This document shows, piece by piece, positions 10,600 through 20,430 of a stretch of 64,000 nucleotides of DNA. Each line of letters starts with the position of its first letter. Position 1 is the first letter of the stretch. The translations under genes and the position numbers were made by a program. The notes beneath the pieces were generated by a model, which searched no databases, was not told the DNA's origin, and was given only the letters and a program-made list of their open reading frames with translations. The DNA lies in contig CM075103.1 in NCBI GenBank assembly GCA_037576195.1, positions 36,345,250 to 36,409,249 of the forward strand. The letters run 5' to 3'. The DNA comes from Phytoseiulus persimilis (lineage: Eukaryota > Arthropoda > Arachnida > Mesostigmata > Phytoseiidae).

Positions 10600-12250
10600 A
10601 CTCATGCAGTTGACGGCCATCGGTAACTTGATTTTCGCCTCATGGAAGAAGACAGAAGCCGAGGAAGAGGGTTGTGCTGAGCTCGCGGGTCGAGCTCAAC
10701 GCTCGGCCAGGCACTCTTCCAGCGGGCCGAAGCGTACCAAGGCATTGAGTTATTTGGATGGAAATTTTGATCTCATGTTCCGGCATTCTGATCTCACCCA
10801 GCAAGGCGGCCGCCATCATTGAAGGGAGCGCCATGAATCATGGGAGCGTCGAAACTATCGAACAATCTACGAACGAGTCCGTGCATCGCCCCGGGCTCCA
10901 GCACCTCTCTTTAGGTCACCGCACATCAGGCCTGCTAGCGACAGTGGCGTAGCCAGATATACCCCGGTCAGGGGCTGAATTAATTTTCCGTCCTCGAAAC
11001 CATTCATAGAGAGTCTATAAAATCCATCCATTCATGGAGTCCAATGAGAACGGTAGGATCGCATGATCAACAGCTGCAGGAAAACTCACGTTGGACTTGA
11101 AAACTCGAAAGCGAGGAGTTGAGGTTCTCGTTCCTCATGTAACTGGGCATCGATAGTCCCTATCAAACGCCTTTACCGTATCGTAACATATTAACCCGCC
11201 TTCGGCTGACTATGCTGGGCCCTCGCTTCGGGAATCTTGTGCCGACAAATAGACAGTGCCTTCTATGTATGTAGTGTCAAAAGGCCTCGAGGAGTGGCCA
11301 CCGATTCTCGATAGCAGAATATCCGGGCGGTGCGTCTCATGGTAGAGATTATATCCCTGTCATACCAATGAGCGAACACAATCCTGCAGTTTATCCTGGC
11401 AAAGAGGTGCTTTTCCCCCTCTTCATTAGGTCAGCACCATTTCGAAACTTTCTTCTTATTCGGCTACTCAGCGCATCTTGTCCGTTGAGAATCCGGTCAC
11501 ACCGACCCCGGGAACACTCACCTAAATTTCGAGAAGTGTGGTGAGATCGACTCCAGGATCCACCTCCTGAGACTCCCAAAACAATGAACGGATCGACCCC
11601 TGATTACCTACCTAGGTCTCAAAAAGTAAGATGGTCGGCTCCTCCCCCCCCTGGGTAAGCCACTGGCTCGAGAAGAGGTTCACTGCTCCTGTGAAGTACG
11701 CGTTCTTTCTTCAAAATATGATTCGGAAACTTCGCGACGCAATGAGAACAACCAGAGGGCACCGAAGGTTCGCCAGAATTATAGCCTTTCATCTATTGAA
11801 CTGAAGAGAGGGATTCGGTGGATGTTATTCATGCGTCACCATCAGGACACATGCCATGGATTTCGTTTGCTCCCCAGGGAATGCAGCTTGCTTCGAGAGC
11901 CGGGTCCCTGAGCTTTTCCCGAGCCGGCCTCGACCACCTGATAGGGTCCACTCCACAACCATCGTCCTTGCAAGACACTCTCGAGTACCTCGCAAGAGAA
12001 TCACCGCGGTCTCGTACCGTCATCATCAGCCGGAAGAATGTCTTTGGAATGGGCTCGCCATCGGAGCCCATTCTGTCATTATGGCGATTGCTGAGCTCCT
12101 CTCCACGGAGCTCGAGCTCGGATGTTCTGCCCGGGCTCGGCTGACAGAACCCTTTCAGATTGTATGAGCTCGAACTGTTCCTCGGAGTCCGGCTCTCTGT
12201 GAAGCCGAGGATTCTTTTAGGTGCGTTCACAATGCTTTATCATCGATACA
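10600..12250 (+). repeat. Diverged copy of the IR-array spacer (matches 23.9-24.88 kb)
   Basis: Stretches at about 10740-10940 and 11680-12010 align, with many changes, to about 24150-24330 and 24390-24720. Examples are the shared AAGTA(C/T)(A)CGCGTTC..TCTTCAAAATAT segment and the CCGCAACCGTCGTTCTTGCA-like segment. The spacer between IR units therefore exists in an older copy left of the array. It suggests that an IR unit once stood further left and was lost. No gene is recognised in it. Confidence 0.6.
10940..11200 (+). repeat. Interspersed repeat, copy 1 of the GGCGTAGCC family
   Basis: Begins AGTGGCGTAGCCAGATA and contains AGGGGCTGAATTA and CCATTCATTCATGGAGT-like segments, all repeated in order at 12555-12760. 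The opening motif is of the kind often seen at ends of arthropod transposons. Class unknown. Confidence 0.5.
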
Positions 12251-12554
12251 TCAATGCAATACGGACGTACCTCGACTTACGTCGGTAATTGGTGCCCGCT
12301 CGAGCGACGTTGGTAGAAGACCGGCGCAGGTCGGAATCACGGTTTTCCCATATCGTTTTAGAGGTCTAGGAAATATTAGCCGGAGCACGGTATTCCCCGC
12401 AACCTGCCCCACTTGAGAGAGTAATTCTGGAGAAGAAGAAATCGGAAGAGAATGGAAAATGAACATCAACATTTATTCTTTTGAGTACCACAGACTCGGT
12501 ATGGAAGGTGGAACACTCTGGTTGAACCCGTGTAAACGCGGCTACAGGACACTG

Positions 12555-12900
12555 GAACAGCGGCGTACCCAGGATTTTCTCCGGGGAGGGGCTGAATTAT
12601 TTTTCTGTCCACCCACCTTCCAAGCCTATTGTAACACCCCGAAGAAATCTTTCTCTTATCTTCTGCCGAGCCATTCATAGAGAATTCCTGGAATCCATTC
12701 ATTCATGGAGTTCAATGAGTACGGTAGCATCGCCTCGTCAACAACAACAAAGGAGCTTACTCTATGGTCTTCAACGATAGCCTCTACCAAACTACATCAC
12801 ACCAGCCGGACCAGTGGACTGCGGTTCCTGGCATAAACACCTTTCTCCTCTTCATGTATCATAGTCAGCATCGCTTCTAAAAGTATCTTCGGCCGATCGG
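12555..12900 (+). repeat. Interspersed repeat, copy 2 of the GGCGTAGCC family
   Basis: Begins CGGCGTACCCAGGATTTTCT and shares GAGGGGCTGAATTA, the CATTCATGGAGTTCAATGAG segment and following sequence with copy 1 at 10.94 kb. This copy carries about 80 extra bases in the middle. No coding capacity is seen. Confidence 0.5.
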
Positions 12901-13600
12901 TGCATGCTGTCAATTTTCTGTGAAGCAGTTCGCACTATGCTGAACGAACATTTTCACTGAAATCAGGGCACGCTCCGTGTCTCGTAGACGGTCCTCTACG
13001 CGCTTGTAGACACCCGGGGACGGTCTTGTGGATTCTTGAAAACGGTCTTGAAGACACATATACGTCAAATCATCTCCTCAGACCCAGAAGAGTACAGTCA
13101 GATCGATCTTGGAATGATCTTGAAGCCTGCTCAGCGCCAGCTGGCTACGCCACGGCACTGAAAAGTGCCCTGACTTCTTCGCCCGAAAGCCGAGCTCATT
13201 CAGGATTTCCTTCCAGGATGGAAAACTGTAAAAACAAAACTTTTGGCAAGATTTGGCAAAAGTGATCAGATCGACCCGGCATTTCCATGAACGGATAGTT
13301 TGGGCCATTCTATGAACTTCTCGCCATCGGAGTTTTTTTCGGATTCGGCTTCCATGAGGAGATGCGGGACGATTGAACCGAGGTGACATTATGTCAGCAG
13401 ATGAGAGATTTGTGCGATACTGGTGCGCTCGGTGGCCCTTCCTCGTGCTTTCGACCGATTCTTGCCATTTCTTCAGCGCATGAGGCACATCCTTTGCTGT
13501 ATCGAAATAAACGATGAAGAGCTGGATCGGTTCACGAAAGACTTTTCAGGGGCAGTTTTTTGGAGAAATCGACCTTCCTCCGACTAACGTTGACCACCCT
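12900..13600. other. No recognised gene
   Basis: Nothing recognised. The minus-strand ORF 13078-13488 has no motif and is judged accidental. Confidence 0.4.
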
Positions 13601-15217
13601 GTACTCATAATGTCAAACTCGATCTTCTCGGGCACTCTCGGGGCGTCTGAAGCTGATTACAGCAATTTCATTCTGTTCCCAATGGCTCGCTTTCGTAGAA
13701 TACGTGCCATCTTGTGGAATACGAGGGCCATACGTTTCCCGCGCCCTGCGCCGGGCCCCGCGCGTGGCCAGGTGTACGTTTACCGTGTTTCGCGTGCCCA
13801 CTATCTTCGGTGATGAAGACCTGGCGAGCTTCATCATGCTACGTATGAGGTAGAGCACTTCAGCATTTCCGCCTTGAACTCCCCACGAGTCCTCTCGAGA
13901 ATCCGTCAAGACTCAATATTTTTCGAAGTTGGAATACGCTCCCGTTCGAGATATCAGGTCGTCGAAGTTGCTCACGAACTGCTTTGAGAACCAGGGTGAA
14001 AGAACCAGCGATGGGCCATTCACCAGTCATAGGCCTACGGGTCTTTTCAGGATATGATTCCTGCTTGTAAAGTCCAGAGAGTCGGCCCGGACCTCGCCGC
14101 CGTTTTTCCGGGTAAATGTCCTGAAGTCTTCTCATCAGAGTTGCTCTTGAGACATTGGCTGCCTCTCTTTGACTCATGCCTCTCTGTTCGCTTCAGCGAT
14201 GGCATCGTATGCTACGATTCGTCGTGTACGGCGTCCTGGAACGCGGATATTTCCGGATCGCCAAAATGATAAGAAACACCCTGGTTTCTAAGGATGATAG
14301 ATATAAATCAAGGTCGAAAAACTCGCTAACGGCCTACTGGAGCTTCGGGTCGAGGTACAATGCAGCAAGGAACCAGAGACATAGCTCGCGATTTTGTTGT
14401 CTCACGAATAATTCGAGCACCTTTCTCCGGGCGGCTCTTGCCTTGTTGACTTCCGTGCCAATGGCCACATTTGACCGGACATTGAAACGTCCCTCAAAAT
14501 ATTCAGCGATTGATCGAATTCGACTTCCCTATCGGGTCTGCTGTCTCGCTCCTGGACCAGAATGAAGTTTTCATGGACACCTCTGGCTTCATATCCTCTC
14601 AGCTGACTCTACAGGAAAAATTGTGAAGAAATTCACTGCCCATGACTGGTTAGTACCTGACTCACAACCAGTGATTGGCCCAAAACTGATGACTGACCCA
14701 TATCTGGTTCTTCTGCCCCACATCCTCTCAACTAATCTACAAAACTTCACTACTTTTCGGGCTTGTGGGGAACTCCCCTTGGTGTACCCAGTATGCGAAT
14801 AAATAGAAAGCGTGCTTGGTGTGCATATGGGGTTGCTGGTCTTCATTAAATCTGAGGGAGGGGCACGGTTTGAATTCGGCCGAACCCGCATTTCATCGAT
14901 ATCCTGGTATCACAGTTCTCATATTGCGAACAGCAGCCTTGGAAACCTCCAGGAAGCTCTCAGGGGTCCGGGAACTTATCCGTTACTCCTATTCCACCCA
15001 ACCAGCTTTTTAGGTCAAGCAGAGAGCCGTCTCCGCGAAATTTGGTTTGAGAGGGAAGCTCGACCTCGAGCCCGAGTTCCTCAACCACCTCACTAGAGAT
15101 TCATGATTCCGCGTGACGTCCGTTGTTCCAGATCCCGCCAGCGTAGACGAAACGCTCGTAATTAGTAGACCCCATTCATAGGGCTGCTCGGTGGATAAAC
15201 TGGAGAGAGTTCCGAGT
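13600..15217 (+). repeat. Tandem unit U0, spacer part
   Basis: The first 400 bases match, with divergence, the left end of unit U1 (15640-16000). From about 14040 to 15217 the sequence is nearly identical to 20893-22094 (unit U2) at an offset of 6852-6877 bases. The match stops abruptly at 15217/22094 after GAGAGTTCCGAGTT. U0 then jumps into the middle of an IR gene. The unit carries the helix-turn-helix remnant at 14000-14280. Confidence 0.8.
14000..14280 (-). pseudogene. Psq/CENP-B-type helix-turn-helix remnant, copy in U0
   Basis: Minus-strand reading from 14177 gives MSQREAANVSRATLMRRL followed by EKRRRGPG. This resembles the Pipsqueak/CENP-B N-terminal helix-turn-helix found in pogo/Tigger-like transposases (S-x-x-x-A-A-x-x-x-V-P-x-x-T-L, then a basic linker). 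The segment preceding it, ending IVAYDAIAEANREA, is in another frame, and no catalytic domain follows. It is a fragment, duplicated together with the array unit (second copy at 20.74-21.13 kb). Confidence 0.5.
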
Positions 15218-15600
15218 TCCGCTCGGTCTATGATTATCTCAACAGCAAGATGATATGCAACTCAACAATGATCAACTTGAAATTCGAGCTCTCGACCGAG
15301 CAATATGGTGAGTATGATAAGCAGATGCTGAAACAGTATTCAACGACCCGAAACACCATATTCGAGTGTCTCTCACTAATCCATCATCGCGAAACCGATA
15401 TTCTTGCCTTGGTCCAGCCTCTCGAGGCTGGAGTTTGGGTAACGATATTTCTTCACATTTTGGTCTTGTGGGCTTAATGTCTTGGGGCTTGCTCTCTGGG
15501 ATATTATTGCGGGGAGGGATTAGAATGGTACTCGAACTTCACAGCGAATTCTCACCTTTCATTGGGGTATTGCTTGTGCGACATCAAAGGGAAACAATGG
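15217..15600 (+). pseudogene. IR0: chimeric fragment of an ionotropic receptor gene
   Basis: Nearly identical to the middle of IR1 (from position 18274 on). It encodes the segment before M1 and most of M1 (EAGVWVTIFLHILVL), with a stop at 15475-15477. It then skips about 200 bases of IR1, losing the third transmembrane segment, and resumes with the sequence matching IR1 from about 18737. It ends near 15600, where unit U1 begins. The first 200 codons, the M3 channel segment, ligand-binding half S2 and M4 are missing. The left join at 15217 fuses spacer directly to gene interior with a few bases of overlap, so this is a deletion product and cannot make a receptor. Confidence 0.82.
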
Positions 15601-15604
15601 TCAC

Positions 15605-16730
15605 CGCTCTGTATCATCCATATATCAACGGCTAACTCATAAGGTCAAACTCGATGTTCCCGGGCACTCTTGGGGCGTCTGACACTGATGATACCGATTC
15701 CGTCCTGTGAACCATTGATCGCTCTTGTATTATACGTATCATCTCGTAGAATACGAGTGCCATGCGCACATGGGATGTACATTCCACATGTTCGTTCCTC
15801 GGGTGTCCACTGTCTATGGACATCCGCAGAGGCAAATCTCTTTCTTGTAACGTCCATCATGCTACAGGTACGGTGGAGCAATTACGCGCTTCCGTCTTGA
15901 ACCTCCTACAACTTCTCCCGACTTCGCTCGAGAATCCCTTCAGACTCAATGCACTTCGATGTGGGATAGGCTCCCGATCGAGATACGTTTGGCTGTGTCG
16001 TTCAGGTCATCCAAAAACCGCATTGGAAACTAACCTCCTCTGAACTGACGTTCAAAATTTTGCCATGCTCTAAGTTCGCGAAGAGCTCCCCTTTTATTGT
16101 TTAGAGCTTCTCATATTGCTAACGAAAGCGTTGGAGATCTCCAGAGAGCTCTTGAAAATTTGGGCGCTGATCCGTGACCACAATGTCACCCGAACAGCTT
16201 TTCACATCAAACAAAGAGCCGTCTCAGGGAAAATATGAATCGAGACGGAAGCAACACCTCAACCTCGAGTTCCACGACGAACTCAGATTCATGGTCATGC
16301 GTGGCTGATACCGATTTATATTTTGTGTCGGCATGTATTTCAAATTGGGACAGCGGGATATCTTCCGCGACTCCATGGGAATAAAATTTCATCTGACCCG
16401 GATTCCGGTTTTAAACGGTTACTGGAGAATCACTGAGCATTGCAGTTCAAACCTTGCCCCAAATTATCGCTTCCCTCGAGGAGGAATACATGTTTATCTC
16501 TGCCTGATTTCGGTGAGGGGACGTCATGTTGTTGTGCTCGGAGAATACCTAGCGATCTCGCGAATCCATCTTCATCTAAGGCGTTTGAGGAATTCCTTCT
16601 TTCCGTTCGTCTGTAGCCATGGAAAGAGTGAACCATGTCGTTGTTTCCTCACACCTGGTTAGCTCGTTCGCTATTCCAGATAACCGCTTGCGTGCTAGAT
16701 ATGCGAGATGAAACGCTCGTGAGAAGTGGA
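15605..16730 (+). repeat. Left part of tandem unit U1 (copy of 24873-25998)
   Basis: From CGCTCTGTATCATCC at 15605 the sequence matches 24873 onward with an offset of 9268 and only scattered substitutions. The identity continues through the IR gene to about 19345/28615. The stretch at 16090-16730 is also a diverged relative of 14915-15200 in U0. ORFs here on both strands recur in both copies only because the DNA is duplicated; none shows a family motif. Confidence 0.85.
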
Positions 16731-17663
16731 CCCCATCCATGGGGCTGTTCGGTGAAGTAAACTGGAGAGAGTACCATGTGAACCATAGGGTTTACCCTCT
16801 GTGAGTTGTTCAAGAAACAAAAAAATCCAGCTGCCACTCCATCTTCGCTCGGCGATGGAGCCGTCTAACGACAAATCGATTGAACGAAAGAGGAAGAACG
16901 TCGATAAGAGAGCTCCGAGCCTCAATAATTCGCAAATTACAGGTGGGAACGATACGATCGGAGCTTCAACCGTAGGTCTGTGCCGACATGAGGACTATCA
17001 GGGGTGTACCAGATATCGCATCTCTCCGGCTCAGAGGCCAATCGCTGCATAGTGGATCCGGAACTCTTCTCAGTCAGTACAATGGAATGAACGGTGTGCA
17101 TCGTCGTCTTATCTATGGTGAAAATCGTTTTCCTTGCATCGAGGCCCTTATGACAATGCATTCCGCGGAATATGTTCGGCGAGTGACCACTCCTTTGCTC
17201 CGAGATTTCAGGGCAATGTCGAGCTCTCTGAGGCGGAGTCCAAGGCCAAAATTCTCATCTGCGCGATTTGCTTCGAATTCAGAGTGACTCATCGGAATGT
17301 TGGGATCCATCATCAACTTTGTTCGGTAGAGTGTTTCTCGACGACATAAAAGTTCGTGAAACCTTCCTTCCTCCTTGCTTATCGGGACTGAAGTTTCGTA
17401 ACTGTGAGAAGCGGACTGAAGTCGGCATGGAGTATGGATGCAGAAGATGCTCATTCCAGGAATCTGTTTTATTCTCAGTTTTTCTCTGCTAAGGGTCATG
17501 AAACAACCTCGCTCGTCGCGAAGGTCCTGCTTTCCGGATCTGTGAGAATGGAGAACTTGAGGGAGATCGATGAACACAATTCGACGCAATCGGACTCGCG
17601 ATCCCGACGTGTGTTTTTTGTACACCTATTTCGTTGGCATTAGCAATTTTTCGCCGTTTCAAG
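16730..17663 (+). other. Conserved 5' module of IR1, possibly containing a 5' exon
   Basis: This module precedes each long IR copy (also 22040-22895 and 25998-26933). It holds a conserved ATG at 16855 opening MEPSNDKSIERKRKNVDK. In the U2 copy the same start is kept and a 3-base insertion leaves the frame intact, which hints at past coding. Just before the IR start, all three modules keep an AG after a pyrimidine-rich stretch, followed by a reading frame open in the same phase into the receptor. This suggests a splice acceptor and an upstream exon. A GTAGG at the end of the first ORF could be a donor, but its phase does not fit. Function unknown. Confidence 0.35.
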
Positions 17664-19322
17664 ATGCTGACGGCCCTCTTGTTCTTAAATATAGGAATAG
17701 CCTCCTTCCACACTTCCGTACTGACCGTGAGCGAGATCCCAACGGAACCTAGCGCGATGGACGTTGTTACTGAAGCTGAGAATTTCGCTCTTGAACGTGG
17801 TACCCCGCCAACGAAATTACTCATCTTGGACATCACCGATTTCTTGGTGAAGGAAAGCGTCACACTCAATGCGAGCTTACTAGTTCAAAGACTGCCCTCC
17901 AAACTGGTTGCGACGTCGGGCTTCCATACGTTGCCTCTTTTCCTAGATGTATTGGCCACCAACTTGAAAGTTGTCGTCGTTTCGGTAGCCCCTTTCTACA
18001 AGCCGAGACCTGTTAATCCTCATACCCCAGATCCTTTCCAAAACTTCCGGCACAACTGTATCCTCCACATAGCGATAAAAGGAGTCTACAGTTTCAGTAA
18101 TACGATGTACGTTAACACGATTTTCTGGAGAATGGATGGAACGCGGCTTTTCAATTGTGTCACAAATTTCGATCACTTGCTGTTTTGGATCAGGAAAACC
18201 CCACCGAACTTATGTCTGCCAAGTAGAGAAGTTTGCTCGATGACGTCAATCACCTCCGAGAAAGTTTGGAAGGTCCGCTCAGTCTATGATTATCTCAACA
18301 GCAAGATGATATGCAACTCAACAACGATCAACTTGAAGTTCGAGCTCTCGACGGAGCAATATAGTGTCCATGATAAGCAGATGCTGAAACAGTATTCAAC
18401 GACCCGAAGCACCATATTCGAGTGTCTCTCACTAATCCATCATCGCGAAACCGATATTCTTGCCTTGGTCCAGCCTTTCGAGGCTGAAGTTTGGGTTGTG
18501 ATATTTCTTCACATTTTGGTCATTGTGGGCTTAATGTCTTGGCTCAGAATCGGCAGTTTCCTGAGCACGCTTGGCCGAACTTTGATGAACACCATAGCGG
18601 CCATCGAGATCAAGGCAGACATCCGCCGAAACTCTCATCTGCTAGTAGTTGGCTGTGTGATGGCGCTGTTATTCTTCGTTGGACACGTTTACACCAATTC
18701 TTTCATTTCTGTCTTCCTCGATCCCAGAGACTTCAGGGCTTGCTCTCAGGGAAGATATTGCGGGGAGGGATTAGAATGGTACTCGAACTTCACAGTGAAT
18801 TCTCACCTTTCGTTGGGGTATTGCTTGTGCGGCCTCAAACGGAAACAACGAGCCCTCACGAACAAGCCCCTCCAGCGTCAAGTCTTCCATGAGGGCGATC
18901 GGCTTCCCATGAACATGAGGAAAGGGAGACCTCGGTTCTTACAGAAGGCTCTTCATGAGAAATTTCGAGGAGAAGGCCTATTTCTCGTTGTTCCGATCCG
19001 GGTCAGCTCGAAAATCGATCGGCTGTTCCAGACCGGAATCTTGCTCAACTTTCCAGCTGAGCTTTCGGATGACAAAATCAGGCGATTTCTCAGGGGCTCT
19101 ACTAACAGCTTCATCGAATTACAATCCACTATTTCCCCCCTTAACATGCTCAGAGCCATAGAATTCAACACCACAAGCGATTGGTTTGATATGAAGAGCT
19201 TCATGAAACTGCTCCCGATCTACGAACTTTTTTCGGTACTCTTGTTCATCGCCTTCTTTGTCGAGTACCTCTATCCGATGCCGCCGAGACTGCGAATCCG
19301 CGTCAGCTCACGGAAACATTGA
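17664..19322 (+). CDS. IR1: divergent ionotropic receptor (chemoreceptor-like ion channel)
   Basis: Encodes 552 residues from ATG 17664. The frame is open ten codons further upstream but has no ATG there, and MLTALLFLNIGIASFH at the chosen start looks like a signal peptide. The layout fits the IR/ionotropic glutamate receptor family: an extracellular N-terminal half; M1 at about residues 276-294 (EVWVVIFLHILVIVGLMSWL); a short loop of about 30 residues; M3 at about 325-353 ending HVYTNSFISVFLDP, comparable with the YTANL-type end of M3; a ligand-binding S2 half; and M4 at about 517-536 (LPIYELFSVLLFIAFFVEYL). The glutamate-binding residues are not obvious, as usual in IRs. IRs are cation channels in sensory neuron membranes; the ligand is unknown. 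It is a near-identical paralogue of IR3. A 5' exon may exist upstream. Confidence 0.84.
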   Translation: MLTALLFLNIGIASFHTSVLTVSEIPTEPSAMDVVTEAENFALERGTPPTKLLILDITDFLVKESVTLNASLLVQRLPSKLVATSGFHTLPLFLDVLATNLKVVVVSVAPFYKPRPVNPHTPDPFQNFRHNCILHIAIKGVYSFSNTMYVNTIFWRMDGTRLFNCVTNFDHLLFWIRKTPPNLCLPSREVCSMTSITSEKVWKVRSVYDYLNSKMICNSTTINLKFELSTEQYSVHDKQMLKQYSTTRSTIFECLSLIHHRETDILALVQPFEAEVWVVIFLHILVIVGLMSWLRIGSFLSTLGRTLMNTIAAIEIKADIRRNSHLLVVGCVMALLFFVGHVYTNSFISVFLDPRDFRACSQGRYCGEGLEWYSNFTVNSHLSLGYCLCGLKRKQRALTNKPLQRQVFHEGDRLPMNMRKGRPRFLQKALHEKFRGEGLFLVVPIRVSSKIDRLFQTGILLNFPAELSDDKIRRFLRGSTNSFIELQSTISPLNMLRAIEFNTTSDWFDMKSFMKLLPIYELFSVLLFIAFFVEYLYPMPPRLRIRVSSRKH

Positions 19323-19344
19323 GTGGATTCCCGGGACGTAGCTT

Positions 19345-20430
19345 GCCGCCAGGAAAGGAACGAAGCGCTTTGCTGGCAGAAGAAATCGTTCTTTCGCTCG
19401 TGGCGAGATTCCGCAAGGCCCACGGCGTGACAGATGCGAAACCATGACGGTTTCACTGCAGCGGCCCCCTGACGGCCTCCCAACTGGAACCGGTGCGGGA
19501 CCGGTTCTGAGCCCAGAACCGTCTCTGGGCATCTTTCCTCGATCCGCTCAAACTGGTTCTCCGAATCGATTTTTCACTTCCTGTCACAGTTGTCGTCGCA
19601 GACAACGCTGGATTATATCTGAGCCCTGCATGTTTGTGAGATCATGCGAAAATATCAATACTTTTTTCGGAAAGGCATACTCTCCGATTCTTTTATTCAG
19701 AAGAGAGAATAGGGGGTCACGATGCCTGGCGAGCACCGGAACCGCAAAATGAAGAAGATTCCATACGGTTAGACTCCGAGGGGCACTTCGCTGGAAGTCG
19801 CTCAGGGCTCTGGACACATATGTATCCATGAAAGCGAATTTCCCGAATGCGGCCGATGTTTCACTCTTTCCGTGTAGAAACTTCACAGAACTAGGACCAG
19901 GAGAACAGTGCTCATTTATTATTCACAAAAAAATGAACTCCGGGGGCGTTCTCGCTGGAAGGAGTGAACAAGCTCACCTGATTATGGCAATTCGGTCCCG
20001 GCGGACTGCAACCTCTCGAGCCATCTCCATGGTTCACATTCCTAGCGAGCTAGGGCTAGAGTTGGTTTTTCTGGCCATTGCCTCCGTTTCTCTGGTGCAT
20101 ACCCGGAATCTCGAATACCCCGAATTCGTGAAAAATACCCAGGATCCCGAATACCCGAGATCCCGACTACTCCTCCCCCTAAAATCGAGCCTTGGTGAGA
20201 GTCAACGAGCCTTCTATGCTTAGCGATGAATCTGAATCCGTCGTGAATTGCCATGTCGCAGCACATGCGGAATGGAATGATCCTCATAACTGAATATTTC
20301 GGACGATTTTTCTGCGTGATTCTGCAGAAAGTGATACATGGAGCGAACTGTGGATCAGGATGGAGGCGTACGGCGCGTCGAGCGAAATCGACCTGACCCC
20401 AGAAGATACGCTCCCGTTCGAGATATCAGG
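19345..20430 (+). repeat. 3' flank of IR1, paralogous to 28615-29945
   Basis: Shared blocks in the same order show this is the duplicated 3' flank of the IR gene: TTTCACTGCAGCGGCC (19443), the TTTCGGAAAGGCATACTCTCC region, CTCTCGAGCCATCTCCATGGTT (20012), and the segment ending TCGACCTGACCCCAG. It is much more diverged than the gene itself, with indels. It includes a short CCCGAATACC-type minisatellite near 20098-20170. No gene is recognised. Confidence 0.7.
20098..20172 (+). repeat. Short minisatellite, unit about CCCGAATAC
   Basis: Several imperfect copies of a 9-10 base unit (CCCGGAATCTCGAATAC, CCCGAATTC, CCCGAATACC, CCCGAGATC) lie side by side. The same array occurs in the paralogous flank at 29634-29705. 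Confidence 0.6.

Noticed and set aside
17113-17625. 170-codon minus-strand ORF in the IR1 upstream module
   Set aside because: Broken in the other two copies of the module and without any motif; most likely a by-product of duplicated DNA.
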